Shown here one piece after another: positions 43,440-56,045 of a DNA stretch of 64,000 nucleotides. Every line of letters starts with the position of its first letter. Positions within the stretch are counted from its first letter, which is position 1. Under the pieces are notes generated by a model. It did no database searches, was not told where the DNA came from, and was given only the letters and a program-made list of their open reading frames with translations. Source of the DNA: Saururus chinensis (taxonomy: Eukaryota > Streptophyta > Magnoliopsida > Piperales > Saururaceae). A program made the translations under genes and the position numbers. The DNA lies in assembly GCA_035235625.1 (NCBI GenBank), contig CP141147.1, positions 28,068,756 through 28,132,755 of the forward strand, written 5' to 3'.

Positions 43440-45984
43440 TCACGGAGCCATATATCTATCTGTAGGGCTAGCTCCTTCCCGCCGTCAACACCATCTTCTT
43501 CTTGTGTATTTCTGTCGCTCTCCACCAGGTACTTCCCCCTCTACCATCTCATCTTTTCTTCTTCCTCTCCTCTGGCGTAGCCATCTCTTTCTTCCCCTCC
43601 GGCGTGGCTATCTCTTGTCCCCCCTTTCTTATTTCCCTCCTGTCCCAGGAGGACATGCAGATGCAATGGCAGGCTGGGGAGGCAAAGTTGACAGTAGCGG
43701 CATAGAACTTGCTGGAGAAGATGCATGGAGAGTCGGGCTTCTGTTTGGCCCACACCAATCGCTATATGAACAAGGTGCTGCATCAAGTGGCTTGCTAATG
43801 TAGAGTGGCCGGCCAGCAGCGGAATACTTGGTGGAGGAGGTGGCGCACATAAAATTCAAAACTTTATATGAGATCTACACAATACATGCAATAAACTAAT
43901 GACAATTAGCAATATCAACATGTATATAATCAAATCATGTATATGAATATAAATATTGGAAAGATACACACTGACTTGGGCTTGATCCAGCCCTAGCACG
44001 CCCTTCAAATCAGCCTTCTCGCATCAATTGCAAGATCAATAAGAAGGGATTAAGATAATACCTTTCTAATGTGCAAATCCCTCAACACCGTGCTTGGATT
44101 GATGAAGAAACTCAGCAAGATCAGCCCTATATTTCAACCTCCACGTCCAAGCCTAGGAAGAGAACCTTCTTCCTCTTTCAACCCGCCAAACACACCTTAG
44201 AAGAAGGAGAAGCAAAGCGGCCAATAGCTTTTCTCAAAGAAAGAGCAGGCCGCTCCAATGGAAGATGAAGGGATAGAAAGAGAGGGATGTCTCAATTGGG
44301 AAGAGGATCAATTCAAGGGGTGGGGCGACCCAAGCATATAAGGTATTGAAATCAAATCCACTTAATTCTCTTATAATTCACTCTCTTGATTACCCTCTTT
44401 CCTTATTTAGGCGGTTCTTGAAATGGGTATCCTTTAATAGGCTTTTGAGTGGGCTGAATCAAATGGGCCAACCTGCAAAAATTCTTCTCGGTTTCACTAG
44501 AGGGTCTAACACAACGGGAGCGGAACAGAGCCCGCGGAGGCTTGGACCCCCTGCACACGGCCAAGCCCACGACAGGGTCGACCCCTCGCTAATCACGCGG
44601 GTCCCACCCTCATCACACAATTTGAGCGTCTGGGCCCCACAATGTATAAATGCACACCTAAATATATGTCTAGTGTATGTGTGTAACATGTGTGGGTCCC
44701 ACTCGAATTATGTGTAATGAAGGTACAAGTAGGTTCGGCGCGACCGCCCCCACCACCCTTGGACACCGTTGGACCAAACCGGGCCCGAGCCCATACCATG
44801 GTCCAATAGCCAGTTCTCGAGGGGAACCCCTGTGGTCAGGGATTGGGTAGCACGAATAGGAGATTCTCTAGTTGGCGGCCAAGGCCAGGCTCCCTGCTCT
44901 AGGATGCCCTTCATAGAGCTAGCTCTGATCCCATCCATGTCCCAGCTCTCTATGTCACCAAGGCTTCGCCTTTGCTGTGTGAAGTCCGATTACGGTCAAG
45001 GCAAGGGGAAAGGGAAGGTTGGGAGATTCAGAGAGCGGGGGCAGTGGGATATTTGGAGATGGCGTTCGAGAACTAAAATGACTATTAGGATGTTCGGGTT
45101 AATATTCCAATATTGCTTTCAAAACCATTAATAAATTGTTGAACGCTTCTTGCTTGGCTTTCCAAAGAAGGTAAAGGAAGGGCCGGTTACGATTGCTTCA
45201 AAACAGAGGAGTTCAGTTGCTGTTTCGGCTACTCCCCTGCATGCTGAATTTGGCTTATATCAATTCGGTCATCAGTCTAATCATATGCTAATTGTTTTTT
45301 TTCTGAGTAAAGATCATGTGGACAAATTTAGATAGCATAATTGGGTATTATTTTTTTGGTGGTTAGATGTTGGTCGATATGTCACAATACCGGTCACAAT
45401 TGTGGAATATTTCATACCAATTGCTTCAGCTACTGCAGAGAAGATTAATTAACTTAATTCTGACCCTTTTCTTCCATTGTTTAATATTCTATTGTTTATA
45501 GAAGAAAGATTTGTCTTGCAGGAAGACAAAGGCTAATTGGATATCCTACTGTGATTTTTACTTTTTATAGTTTCTGATTCTCCATAATACTATATATTCC
45601 AGTGCGATAGCTACTTCATTAGTATTCCTGATGTGCATTAGGTACAATATTTTGGATCTTTTGAATTTTTTTATTAGAACCAAAAGTAAAATACAGTACA
45701 GATGATACAATTAGTGATGGAAGCTAGTTCTCTCCGTCTATAGGTTTTCAAACCTTCATCTTTTTTATGGTTATGTAGTTATCAATAACATGTTGTTGTA
45801 TGAAAGGATGTTGGTCAGTCATATTCCAATCTTCAGAAGAAATCAACTATATTTCAATTTGAGTCAATCAAGCTAATAGTTTACTATGCAAACTTGCAGT
45901 GAAATCATCAATTAAGAGATATCAACAGAAGGTTATCAATACTTGACACGAAAATTGGGAGGGCGACCGAATGAATTTTGAGAT
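43440..45984. other. Unassigned interior of the Harbinger-type element
   Basis: CT-rich (43480-43640), AT-rich (43850-43980) and GC-rich (44500-44960) patches alternate. Several open frames of 60-126 codons occur on both strands without recognisable domains. It could include other nested, unidentified elements. Confidence 0.35.
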
Positions 45985-47205
45985 ATGTATAGAATGTATC
46001 CTGACTCATTTTTAAAGTTGTGTAGGATATTACACCAAAATAATTTATGTGATACTAGGTATGTCACAGTAGAAGAAATGGTGGGTACTTTCTTACTAGT
46101 AGCAACACATGGTCAACGATATTCAATTTGTCAAGATCGTTTGACTAGATCAAAGTGGACAACCAGTAAGAATTTTAATAAGGTTTTGAATGCATTTTTC
46201 TCATATGTGCCATTATTAATGACAAGTCCTTCTAGTAGCACACCACAAGTAGTGATGTCTGATCCACAGTTCTACCCATATTTTAAGGTTAGAATTTATC
46301 TAAATAATTGGTTCATGAAGGTTAACGTGTATATTTATATGTTATGATAGTTGACTTGTCCATTTATATGACATTTTAGTTATGATGTACAGGATTGTAT
46401 TGGTGTTATTGATGGAACCCACATAAAGGCAACTCCTTATGGACCTAGCAAGACGAGTTACCGTAATAGGCATGGTTGGTTATCACAAAATGTATTGGCA
46501 GCTTGCAATTTTAATATGGAATTTATATATGTCCTTGCGGGATAGGAAGGTTCTGCAAATGATGCAAGGATATTAAAGGGTGTCATAAAGAGAGTTAATG
46601 GTCTTTCTACACCATCAAGTATTATAGTGATACATATCTCATATATAATATTTATCTTTAGAGTATCACATTTATATACATATTAATGGTTGTAATTATT
46701 TATTAATAGGGAAGTTCTATTTGGTTGATTGCAGTTATCCTAATCGAAAAAAAAAATTAGCACCATATCGTGGAACTCGTTATCACCTCAAAGAATATAG
46801 TACACATGCAAGAAGTCAACCACGCAATTCACATGAAGTTTTTAATCATCAGCATGAGTCCTTGAGGAATGTCATTGAGCGAATTTTTAGGTGTTCGAAG
46901 TCACGCTTTAAGTTTTTTAAAGATCATTCACCCTTTTTTCCTTATGATACTCAAGTGAAAATGGTTTTTTCATGTTGTGCATTGCATAATTTTCTTCGTA
47001 GGGAAAATTGTAAGATTTGTTTGAAGTCAATAATGAAGATGAAGAGGAAGCACCACGTAATATTCCAGAAGATGGAGAAGAAGATTCTGATCCAAATAAT
47101 GATTTGGAGACTCAAGTTGAACAAAGGGCAATCGCAAATGTATGGCGAGATGAAATAACTGGCTGTATGTGGAGTGATGTGATCCACGTGACGATGGGTG
47201 TATGA
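45985..47205 (+). pseudogene. PIF/Harbinger (HARBI1-like) transposase, broken
   Basis: DDE transposase of the Harbinger superfamily. Exon A is 45985-46287 (SFLKLCRILHQNNL, then TVEEMVGTFLLVATHGQR), and a GT-AG intron covers 46288-46392. Exon B begins at 46393 (DCIGVIDGTHIKATPYGP, then SQNVLAACNFNMEFIYVL). After a second intron, exon C starts at about 46710 (KFYLVDCSYPNRK, then YRGTRYHLKEYS, SLRNVIERIF and CCALHNFLRRE). The likely catalytic acids are Asp in IDGTH, Asp in ANDAR and Glu in VIERIF. One stop replaces the conserved Trp in exon B (TAG where the family reads TGG in the PGWEGSA motif). A frameshift near 47010 separates the acidic C-terminus (47017-47205, NNEDEEEAPRNIPEDGEE). Only these two or so lesions are seen, so decay is recent. 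Confidence 0.8.
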
Positions 47206-50200
47206 GTTTGATGTTAAAATTGCACTATGTCATAGTTGGACTATATATTATGAATTGGGGATTTTTTTTAATTGTTTAACTATGCATTATAAATTATAGT
47301 TATCAATTTACTATGAATTTTTTATTATTTTATTATAAATTAATTATTTATTTTCATATTATTTAACTAAAATTTAAGGGATTAATATGTCATATCTTGT
47401 GTTTAAATGAGAATTGAATGTTACAAATTATATCGTGTATTTTGTCATACATTTTAAAAACACAGGATTCTGGCAAGCATTCTAAAATCAAGCATCTAAA
47501 ATACAGGATTTTAGTTTACATTTTGAAATTGAGCATTTGAAATACATGAATCTAAAATACAAAACGACTAACACCCTGTTAGAGAATTTCTATGGTGGGT
47601 TTAGGACTCCTATTGTTTCCTTACAAGTGGTAGCTACGGTTTGATAGGTTCGGGGTAGAGATGGCTAATGACAACAAGTACAAAATTGAAAAGTTTAATT
47701 GTGAGAATTATGCATTCTGGAGGATGCAAATTGAAGATTACCTGTATCAGAAAGACCTCTGGCACCCGATGACCGGTGAGAAGGCCAAAGACACCACGGA
47801 AAATCCCTAGGTGTCGTTCGTCTTGCAATTTCTGTGCCGGTCGCTTCAAATATTTTGAAGGCAAAAATGATGAAGGAACTGTTTGATCTATTGGAGGAGA
47901 TGTATGCAAGAAATTCTTCGGCACACAAGGCACATCTAGTTACTAGTTTTATGGATGATAGCGTGGCTAATCATCTAAATGAATTTCACAAACTCACCAA
48001 TCAGCTGGATGTGGTGGGTGTAAAATTCTCAGAGGATGTACAGGCCATTTGCCTCATAAAATCTTTGCCAAAGAGTTGGAGCATTTTCAAGACAAATGTG
48101 TTCCATTCAAAGGGCAACGTAAATCTGACATTGAGTGATATCACTCCCCAAATGTTGGTGGAGGAGATTCGACGAAAGGATGGAGATTCTCCCACTACGT
48201 CTGCCTTGACCATGGATGATTGTGGTCAACGATCACAATAGGGAAAGCAAGGTGGTCGTGGAAAATCCCAATGATGGCGTTCCAAGTCTCGCAACGGCAA
48301 GGGAGATGGAACTTGCTGGAATTGTGGCCAGGTGGGCCATATGAAACAGGATTGCACAGCCCTGCCCAAAAATGACAAGGAGGTAAAAATATTGTGAACC
48401 TTACCAGTAATTCTGAATGTATGATATTGTCAATAGAAGATAGACTTGATACATGGATTATTGATTATGGTGCATCTTTCCATGCTACTAGCAATAAAGA
48501 GTTACTTGAATGTTATGTTGCTGCAAATCTCAGAAAAGTTTATCTTGACAATAATAATACTTATGATGTGATTGGTAAGGGGAATATAAGTTTGTTGCAG
48601 GAGGATGACATAGTATTTATGTTGAAAGATGTTAGACTTTGCCTCGTTTAACGAAAATTTTGATATTTGTTGGTCAATTGGCTAGAACCGGAGTGGCTAC
48701 AAAGTTTATCTGTGACACATGGAGTATGACTCGAGGCTCCCTTTTGTAGCAAAAGGGAAAAGGTGGGGACATTGTATTTGTCCTCATGTAGAAACAAGGA
48801 CTCTATATCGGTGGCATCATCAGTTGTTGACTCTACAACATGGCACAAAAGGTTGGGCCACATGAGTGAGAAGGGGATGCAAGTTTTGATGAACAAGGGG
48901 AAGCTTCCTGACTTAAAGGAGGTAAATCTAGATTTTTGCGAAGAATGTGTTATGGGAAAGCAAAGAAAGGTTACCTTCACAAAGGCCGTTAAGGAAATGA
49001 AATTAGAATGTTTGGAGCTAGTACACACGGACGTCTGGGGTCCGGCTCATGTACAATCCCTCGGCGGTGCTCTTTACTTTGTGACTTTTATTGATGATGC
49101 ATCTTGCAAGCTTTGGGTTTATCATTGTCGTAATAAATCAGATGTGTTTAACTTGTTTGTCAAATGAAAAACTCTTGTTGAGAATGAGACATAATTAAAG
49201 TTGAAGTGCCTGAAATCCGATAATGGAGGAGAATATTGCAGTAGTGAGTTCCAATCCTATTGTGACAAACATGGGATTAAAAAACTTCTTATAACCCCAA
49301 GACAACCAAGACAAAATGGTGTGGTAGAGCAAATGAACAGGACAACCTTAGAGAAGGCTATGAGTATGAGACTCCATGCGGGGCTGCCAACATCATTTTG
49401 GACCTATGTCGTAGACACAACGACATATTTAATCAACCGTTCTCCATCTTACTCCCTAGATGGTGGACTACCCGAGGAGGCATAGACAGGGAAGGAGATA
49501 AAATATGATTTCTTACGGGTGTTTGGATGTGCAAGTTATGTACATGTGGAACCAAAAAATAGGGGAAAACTTTACTCAAAGTCGATCAAGTGCTATTTTA
49601 TTGGTTATGGAACTAACAGTTATGGGTACAAACTATGGGATGCAGAGCAGAAAAAAGTCATTAGAAGTATTGATGTTGTCTTCAATGAGTCTGATTTGTA
49701 CAAAGACTAACAAAGTCTATAAAAGGGGAAGGAAAAATCTCAGTTTGTAGAATTTGAGGTAGACAAATCCTTAGTTGATAAAGCAGGAAATGCAGATGAA
49801 GCCAGTTCTAGCCAGGAAGTATCTCAACCAGATGACAGTCATGATGAAGAGGTTGATGATGAGCCAGCTCATGTCTCACAATCCTCTACAATTCCTTTGT
49901 AGACACCGGATGGATGGAGGAGGAGTAGGGTACATAAGCCAAATCCAAAATATGACTCTAGCCTTAATTATTTGTTGTTAACAGATAGTGGAGAGCCTGA
50001 AAGTTTTAAGGAGGCATGTCGTATAGATTTATTTATTGAGTGGGAGCATGTCATGGATGATGAGATGAACTCATTGTCTTCAAAAAATACTTGGGAGTTG
50101 ACCCAACTGCCAAAAGGGAAGAAGGCTCTGCATAACAAATGGATCTATAGGTTGAAAGAAGAGACCAATGGAAACAAGCGTTACAAAGCCAGACTAGTAG

Positions 50201-51666
50201 TCAAGGGTTTTGAGCATAAGCATAGGGTAGATTTTACAAAGATATTTGCTCCAGTGGTGAAGATTACTACCATCCAAACAGTCTTGAGCATAGTAGCAGT
50301 GGAGGATCTCCACCGTGAGCAGTTAGATATGAAAACTGCATTCCTTCATGGTGATTTGGAGGAAGAGATCTACATGCATCAACCTAAAGGGTACATCGAA
50401 AAAGGTAGAGAGAATTTGGCTTGCAAGTTGAAGAAGAGTATGTATGGTTTGAAACAGGCTCCAAGACAGTTGTATAAAAGGTTTGATGGGTTTATGCAGG
50501 CAATTGGGTTCTATAGGTGTCATTCAGACCATTGTTGCTATTTCAAAAATTTTGGTACCTCCTATATTATACTACTGTTGTATGTCGATGATATGCTTAT
50601 TGTAAGATCCAAAATGATTGAGATTGTGAATTTCAAGAGAAAAATGTCTCAGGAATTTGCAATGAAGGATTTGAGCCCATCAAAACATATTCTTGGCATG
50701 CGAATTACTAGAGACAGAAAGAAGAAAGTGCTGAAACTATCACAGGCAGAATATGTTGAGAAGGTACTTCAGAGGTACAACATGCAGGGTGCTAAGTCAA
50801 TTGGCACCCCTCTTACAGCACATTTCAGACTCTCTCAAGATCAGGCCCCAACCACACTAGATGGGTGGAGAAAGATGGAGAATATTCTTTATGCTTCAGC
50901 AGTGGGTTCTCTTATGTACGCTATGACTTGCACTAGACCATACATCTCCCATTCAGTGGGAGCAATGGCTAGGTATATGAATAATCCTGGAAAGGAGCAC
51001 TAGGAAGCAGTGAAGTGGATCCTAAGGTATTTTAAAGGTACATCACAGTTGAGTTTATGCTTTGGTGGTTCAAACATAAAGCTCTTGGGTTATGTGGATT
51101 TTGATTTGGCTGGTGATGTGGACTCTAGGCGGAGTACCACGTGCTACGTATTTACTGTTGGGAGTGGAGCAGTAGCATGGCAGTCACAACTTCAAAAGAT
51201 AGTCACTTTATCTTCTACTAAGGAAAAGTGTGTTGTAGCCACAAAGGCGTGCAAGGTGTTGATTTGGTTGAAGGCATTCCTAAAGGAACTGGGTAAGGAG
51301 CAGGGTGAATGCTGGTTGCATTCAAACAATCATAGTGTTATTTATCTTGCCAAAATTTTGGCGTTTCATTCAAGAACCAAGCATATTGACATCAAGTATC
51401 ACTTCATCCGGGAGCTCATAGAGGAGAGGGAAGTGAATTTGGAGAAGATCCACACCAAAGACAACCCGGTGGACATGTTGACGAAGGTTGTCACCATGAA
51501 GAAGTTGAGGTCATGCTCAACTTCCATCGGTCTTTTACACTAGAGGACCGGCCATCCCACACCCGTTGCTTGTTCAGATTGAGGTTTGGAGGGTTGAAGA
51601 CTGTTAGCTTCAAGTGGGAGAATGTTGAAGAAGAAGATGAAGCCCATTAGTCTCCAAGTGGGAGAT

Positions 51667-51912
51667 TGTTAGATATGAAGTCTGATTTTTGGGAAGATTG
51701 ACAGCTTGCAAAAAGATTTGAGAACAACTCAATAAGGATAGTTTCTAGATCTCAAACTGTGTTCCATATTCAGTTGATGTTATTTCTGGAAAGGTCTTTA
51801 ACAATGTTTATTCCTGGAGGGTATGAGACAATGATTTTAATTCCAGGGAAGAGTCAGGGAGCAATCTATATAAGAGAGAAAAACAGAGCAAACAAGGGGG
51901 CGATCTGTTCAA
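51667..51912 (+). repeat. 3' LTR of the plus-strand Copia element, shortened
   Basis: Begins TGTTAGATATGAAG right after the polypurine tract. Homology to the 5' LTR stops after GGGGGCGATCTG at about 51912. Confidence 0.65.
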
Positions 51913-52283
51913 AGGAGAGAAGTGGCTCAGCGAGGGAAGCGTTTTTTATGCTCCTGAAAAGAATGAGCCCATAATAAGCCCCGAATCAAATAACGACACG
52001 TTGCAAAGAAGAGGGCACCGAAACGGAGACGGAGAAACTAGGTTGACGTTAACTCCGTGTTTCCTTCCGTCCGCTTCCCACTTTCAACTCCCGCTTCCCA
52101 CCCCCTGTTTACCGAGTATCTCCTCTGTTGCCGGGAAGATACGGAAGGATGAGCACAAAGGAAGAGCACTAGGGCAAAAGCGTTTTGGGCGGAGGAAGGA
52201 GCCATCTTTCCCGGTGAAGTGGGCTGCTAGCCTGCTATTGGTCGAAACCCTAGTGGAGCTCCCTCTTGTTGACGCTATCACCA
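51913..52283 (+). other. Start of mosaic region; promoter-like DNA of unknown origin
   Basis: Follows the shortened 3' LTR. Near 51937 it carries GGGAAGCGTTTTTTATGCTC, resembling an arm of the hairpin MITE family at 31.8-32.2 kb. The rest looks like gene 5' flank, and no coding sequence is assigned. Confidence 0.35.
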
Positions 52284-52505
52284 ATGGCGATTCACCGAGT
52301 CCTCTCCTCCCTCCTCCTTCCAGCTTGCCTCCAAGCCCGCCACCGCCCTCCTCGCGCCGAGAGCCCTCGCCGGCCGCCCCTCGCCCAAGGGCTTCCTCCT
52401 GTCCCGCACTCTCGAGTATGCCCCCTTCCCACCGGCGACACCGCCCGCCGGGCCTAAACTTGTGGGGCCCAGTGGTAAAATCACTGACGAGTTTACCGGG
52501 TTTGG
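52284..52505 (+). pseudogene. Mitochondrial ATP synthase beta subunit, N-terminal fragment
   Basis: The ATG at 52284 opens MAIHRVLSSLLLPA, like the mitochondrial presequence of the nuclear F1-ATPase beta gene. After a frame change the sequence continues GRPSPKGFLLSRTLEYAPFP and then GGKITDEFTG-like SGKITDEFTGFGNW, the diagnostic start of the mature beta subunit. Homology stops there. The catalytic P-loop domain and the rest of the gene (about 480 residues) are missing. This is therefore a captured or duplicated piece of exon 1 with at least one frameshift and cannot make an ATP synthase subunit. GC content is much higher than the surroundings. Confidence 0.65.
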
Positions 52506-53141
52506 CAATTGGTCCTTCCGCACTCAGACTTCTCTGGAGCCCCCTCCCAAACTTCTCTCTCGATCTCCCTCTCTGATCGAGCTCCACACCGCACCCTAGT
52601 TGCCGGAATCGGAATTGGCTCCTCTCTGCGGCCTTTCTCCCTAAACCTTAATCTAGGTTGTGCCGGCGGTTCACCTCCTCCTCCTCCTCAAAGCTGAATC
52701 CAACCAGCTTGCGAAAATGAGGTGAGTTCCCTTTGCTGCTGGTTTGATCATTGTGCGTTTCTTTCTCTCTGGGAAACTTTGCTGCCTTTTGTATTTCCTT
52801 TCCATTCACTTATCTGTCAACTTGATCTATGATTTTTGAAGCAGATGATATGAAGGTTCATTTGTTTTTTTGTTCTTTTTTTTGCTTAAGTCTAGTGTAT
52901 TTTCGTTCTTAAGGTCTTATTGGAACCCCATTTGAATCTGTGTTATGATATTACTCATAACATTGTCTATTTTACTTATAAAGCAGCATTAGACTTTTAA
53001 AGCCAGTCCCCCAATTTGATATCTCAAAAAACAGAAATTTCAGAATGTTAAATTCTTTGGTTATCATGATTTGCAAAGACTGATTGGATTTATTTATAAT
53101 AATCTTCTGACACATTGCTAGAAAGTTTCACCTACTTACAG
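52506..53141 (+). other. 5'-leader-like DNA and intron-like sequence
   Basis: CT-rich DNA (52540-52700) resembling a plant 5' UTR leads to AAAATGAG followed by GTGAGT (52717-52727), a plausible first exon end. T-rich intron-like DNA follows up to the first kinesin exon. The gene of origin is not recognised; it may be the kinesin leader or a third source. Confidence 0.35.
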
Positions 53142-54159
53142 CTCATAGACATGTGGGATCCAACAACTTCAATTTGCTCAGCAGCAGAAGTCATACAATA
53201 TTCACGCTGGTATGTTATTTATTGACCAGAAAAATCTGTTCAATTGATGAATTTAATTGAAAAAAAACATAGGTTAAATGCCGCATTTATGCTTCATTTT
53301 TACCCAAACGATTGGATTGATAATTAAGGAAGAATAAATGGCCAGTAGTGGAAAAAGCTGCATTCATGGTAAATTTCCAATTATTAATATGATTCCAGTT
53401 GTAGTTGTTTTGTGCCTTTGATTAAGATTTTTCCCATTAGGTGAAGCTGGTGTTAGGTCCTCTCTAAATTGTCCATTCAAAGGGTGTGTATTTTCAATAA
53501 TAGCTTTAGTGTGCTATAAAGGTTCTGGTTGCTTTATTGACATGCCCAGCATAGACTCATAAAGGCATGTATGGATTTTTGAAACGTAACAAAATTGGTT
53601 AAAACTATACTTGGCTTGTGTCAAGCTTGTTTATATGTTAATGGCCGGCTGGTGGCTTAGGAATGATCTTCTGTCTTCTTCCAATATTTGGGTTACTTAG
53701 TAATTCTTGTCATGATGTATGTATCTGGTATTATTAATTATTTAATGCCAATGTATCCTTTAAATTGTCTTGTTACAGACCATAGAGAGTAGTCCTTGCG
53801 GTGAAAATTGTGAAGGAGAAGCTGCGAACTTGTCTCAGTTGGTAAGATATTTCATTTCCAACCTACTTCAGTTGAAAAAAGTACCTTCCTTTCATATTCT
53901 ATATGATTGTTTAGTTAGAGTCTGATATTTAGCAAGCTAGATGTTTATTCTCATGGATTTGGCTGTATGAACTTTATATTTCTATCTATATTCAAGTTTT
54001 AGTGCGCAATAGATTGGCTTCTTATTTGTTTTGGTATTTTACTTATACCTGCAGAACCTCATCGATCTGGCAGGTTCTGAGAGCTCGTGGGCTGAAACCA
54101 CCGGTGATCGGAGGAAGGAGGGATCTTACATCAATAAAAGTTTGCTAACTCTTGGAACT
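53142..54159 (+). pseudogene. Kinesin-7 motor-domain gene fragment, three exons
   Basis: Three exons with GT-AG introns encode the switch I to switch II part of a kinesin motor. Exon 53142-53209: HRHVGSNNFNLLSSRSHTIF. Exon 53779-53841: TIESSPCGENCEGEAANLSQ. Exon 54055-54159: [20 protein letters not shown], then [15 protein letters not shown]. These match plant kinesin-7 (MKRP/KIN-7D-like) proteins, which move along microtubules. SSRSH (switch I) and LAGSE (switch II) are kept. The P-loop exons, neck and tail are absent on both sides, so a working motor is impossible. Retained introns show a DNA-level copy. The exons themselves have no stop. Confidence 0.8.
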
Positions 54160-54854
54160 GTAAGGCCTGATATGGATCTTTGATCACATACTTTTTCTTT
54201 TTGTATCCTGTTTGTAATTTTCTCAATTAATGTCTGTATCCTTTGCTGTGTTGAATTCCTTTTCCAAAAAGGTGATATTTAAATGCCATAGAATCCATTG
54301 ATGAAAAAGGAGATATTAGTAAATGCCATAGAATTTTTTGTTTGTTTAAGTGTTTATTCTAGTCAATTTACTGAAGTTTGGGATCACTTTATTTACAGAA
54401 TGTGCTTTTGGACCCACTGTAACAAGAATTATTTAGATGGTTAGAAAAACCTTAGCCTGCACTTTTCTAGGCCATATGTCGATGGCTCACTTAGTTACTA
54501 CCACATATGCACCTGACACACTTACTCTGAAATTTGTACAGATGTATGGGTGGGGATCCATGCCCATCCAGAATATGAAATCCAGAATATCTTAGTAGCT
54601 CCTCCTTAAAATGCATTCTCATTGAAACATTAATTGACAAGATTGGCCAAGTAGGGTAGTTTGTTGATGGCGTGTAGTGGGAGATAATCGCGAGAACGAG
54701 ATTCAACCAGATCTTTTGGAGGGTGATTTTACAAATTGCCTCTATGGTCGGATCCATAAGTCAAAATGACGGAGGCCTATGTAAAACCCTCTCTATATCT
54801 ATATTTTTAGTGGAGGTTTACAAATACCCCCACCATGCAAGTCCTGCTGTGGGT
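54160..54854. other. Spacer between kinesin fragment and duplication arm 2
   Basis: No gene, terminal repeat or Helitron-type 3' hairpin recognised. Confidence 0.35.
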
Positions 54855-54909
54855 CTAATTTTTCCCCTCCTACTTTGCCTTCAATCCCCGGCCATCAGAG
54901 ATAGTCATC

Positions 54910-55514
54910 ATGGTGAAGAAGCCGAGCATGGGACGGCAGAAGATCAAGATCAAGAAGATTGAGAAGGTGGACTCCTGCCAGGTCTGCTTCTCTAAGCGCT
55001 GCTCCGGCCTCTTCAAGAAGGCCAGCGAGCTGTCCATCCTCTAAGACGCAGAGATCGCCCTTGTCGTCGCAAGGTGTTCACCTTCGGCCACCCCTCACCC
55101 GACCACGTCATCCACCGCTTCCTCTCCTCCTCAACCACCACTGACCCTGCCACCCATCAATCTCTAATCCCTCCACCATACGAGGAGGACCCAGCCCTGA
55201 GAGAGCTCAAGAGGCAGTACTACCAGATGCTCGACCGGGTGGAAATCGCGAAGAAGAGGAAGGAGGAACTGGCTGCGGCCAGCCGGGCGGCTACCGAGGT
55301 CAGCTTCTGGTGGAACGCTGACGTTTACGGTCTATGCCTGGACGAGCTGGAGGAGTACGGAGCCTCCCTGGAGGAGCTGCGAAACAACGTGACTAGGCGG
55401 GCCGACGAGCTGGCTGAGGCCCAGTCATCTCCATCAGCGTTTTTGGCCATCGATGCGGCTCTATTGTTTGAGCACTACGACCCTAGCCACCATTATTATC
55501 TGAGATACGATTAA
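54910..55514 (+). pseudogene. AGL62-like MADS-box pseudogene (copy of 35845-36462)
   Basis: Starts [20 protein letters not shown] and follows the intact gene closely. In the MADS domain TGC (Cys in SILCDAE) reads TAA. A 13-bp deletion about 25 bp further on removes FSPAGK-coding bases and shifts the frame. The rest (55074-55514) remains open: [18 protein letters not shown], then SFWWNADVYGLCLDELEEYG and HHYYLRYD. An Arg in the FSKRRSGL motif is Cys. The protein cannot fold a MADS domain, so the copy is dead, although the 146-codon 3' frame could still be mistaken for a gene. Confidence 0.85.
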
Positions 55515-56045
55515 CGCAGAGCTAAACCTTTTTAACTAGTAGTTTATGTTAGATATTCCAGGCAATTACAGTAATATCAGTGTTCATCATGACTAGAAAA
55601 GAAAATTTTACCGAGCTTTGTAAAAATCAGTTGATCAAGTTTAAGCTTGAATTAAGATTATGTGATGTTTGAAGGCCCTTGAGATTATATTAGATAATTG
55701 TTAATAAGAAATCAAATCCAGCACAATATCATGGAATCTCGGCATCTAATTGATGATCTTTGAATGAATTAATTATCGAAATCCTTATCCAATTTATGCC
55801 GGCCAGAGAGCAGACAGTCGAACCATCCATATATGTGAACTCGATGATGCAATTTACAATAGTGTCCAGGAGAGAGGATGGCTCATCTGCTCAGACATGA
55901 GACATCCACAGGGGAGGATAGGATGGAACGGGCCTAGTGCTCAATTGAAAGAGAGAGGCCCAGATCGTGAATTTTGTTGACCCGTTACCAGTTTCAACCT
56001 TAGCTTTAAGGATTCAATGGTCAGAGTCTTGAGAGGGGAAGAGAG

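Larger units (their letters stand above)
43159..47576 (+). mobile_element. PIF/Harbinger DNA transposon
   Basis: About 4.4 kb. The left end GGAGTTAGTCGTTCTTTATT and the complement of the right end, GGGTGTTAGTCGTTTTGTAT, match at most positions and form the terminal inverted repeat. Transposase exons (45985-47205) lie in the right third. Near the right end a short motif (CTAAAATACAGGATT-like) recurs. The expected TTA/TAA target duplication is visible only at the right (TTA at 47579-47581), and the left flank is degraded, so the exact left border is uncertain. The left two thirds (43440-45980) hold no recognised second (MYB-like) gene and may contain further insertions. Confidence 0.6.
42799..51912 (+). 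mobile_element. Fossil Ty1/Copia retrotransposon (Tork-like) with nested PIF/Harbinger element
   Basis: An LTR starting TGTTAGATAT at 42799 matches one at 51667-51912 in the same orientation. The internal region (47577-51666) runs in order: remnant of the LTR end and primer site (ACAAGTGGTAGC at about 47623), gag (about 47660-48240), CCHC knuckle (about 48310-48360), protease (about 48450), integrase (about 48760-49490), reverse transcriptase (about 49970-50650), RNase H (about 51010-51540) and polypurine tract (about 51650). The gap 43159-47576 is filled by a Harbinger transposon. Without it the element is about 4.7 kb. It is broken, with several breaks in the coding region and a shortened 3' LTR. 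The LTRs differ at roughly one position in eight by eye, so several million years old. Confidence 0.75.

Noticed and set aside
43423-45131. Possible second (MYB-like) Harbinger gene or another captured gene
   Set aside because: Open frames of 60-126 codons show no MYB helix signature or other domain.
52001-52587. Long open frames on both strands (191 and 167 codons)
   Set aside because: They overlap the ATP synthase beta fragment in other frames and are Pro/Ser/Gly-rich shadows.
55074-55514. 146-codon frame read as a separate gene
   Set aside because: It is the 3' part of the broken MADS copy, not an independent gene.
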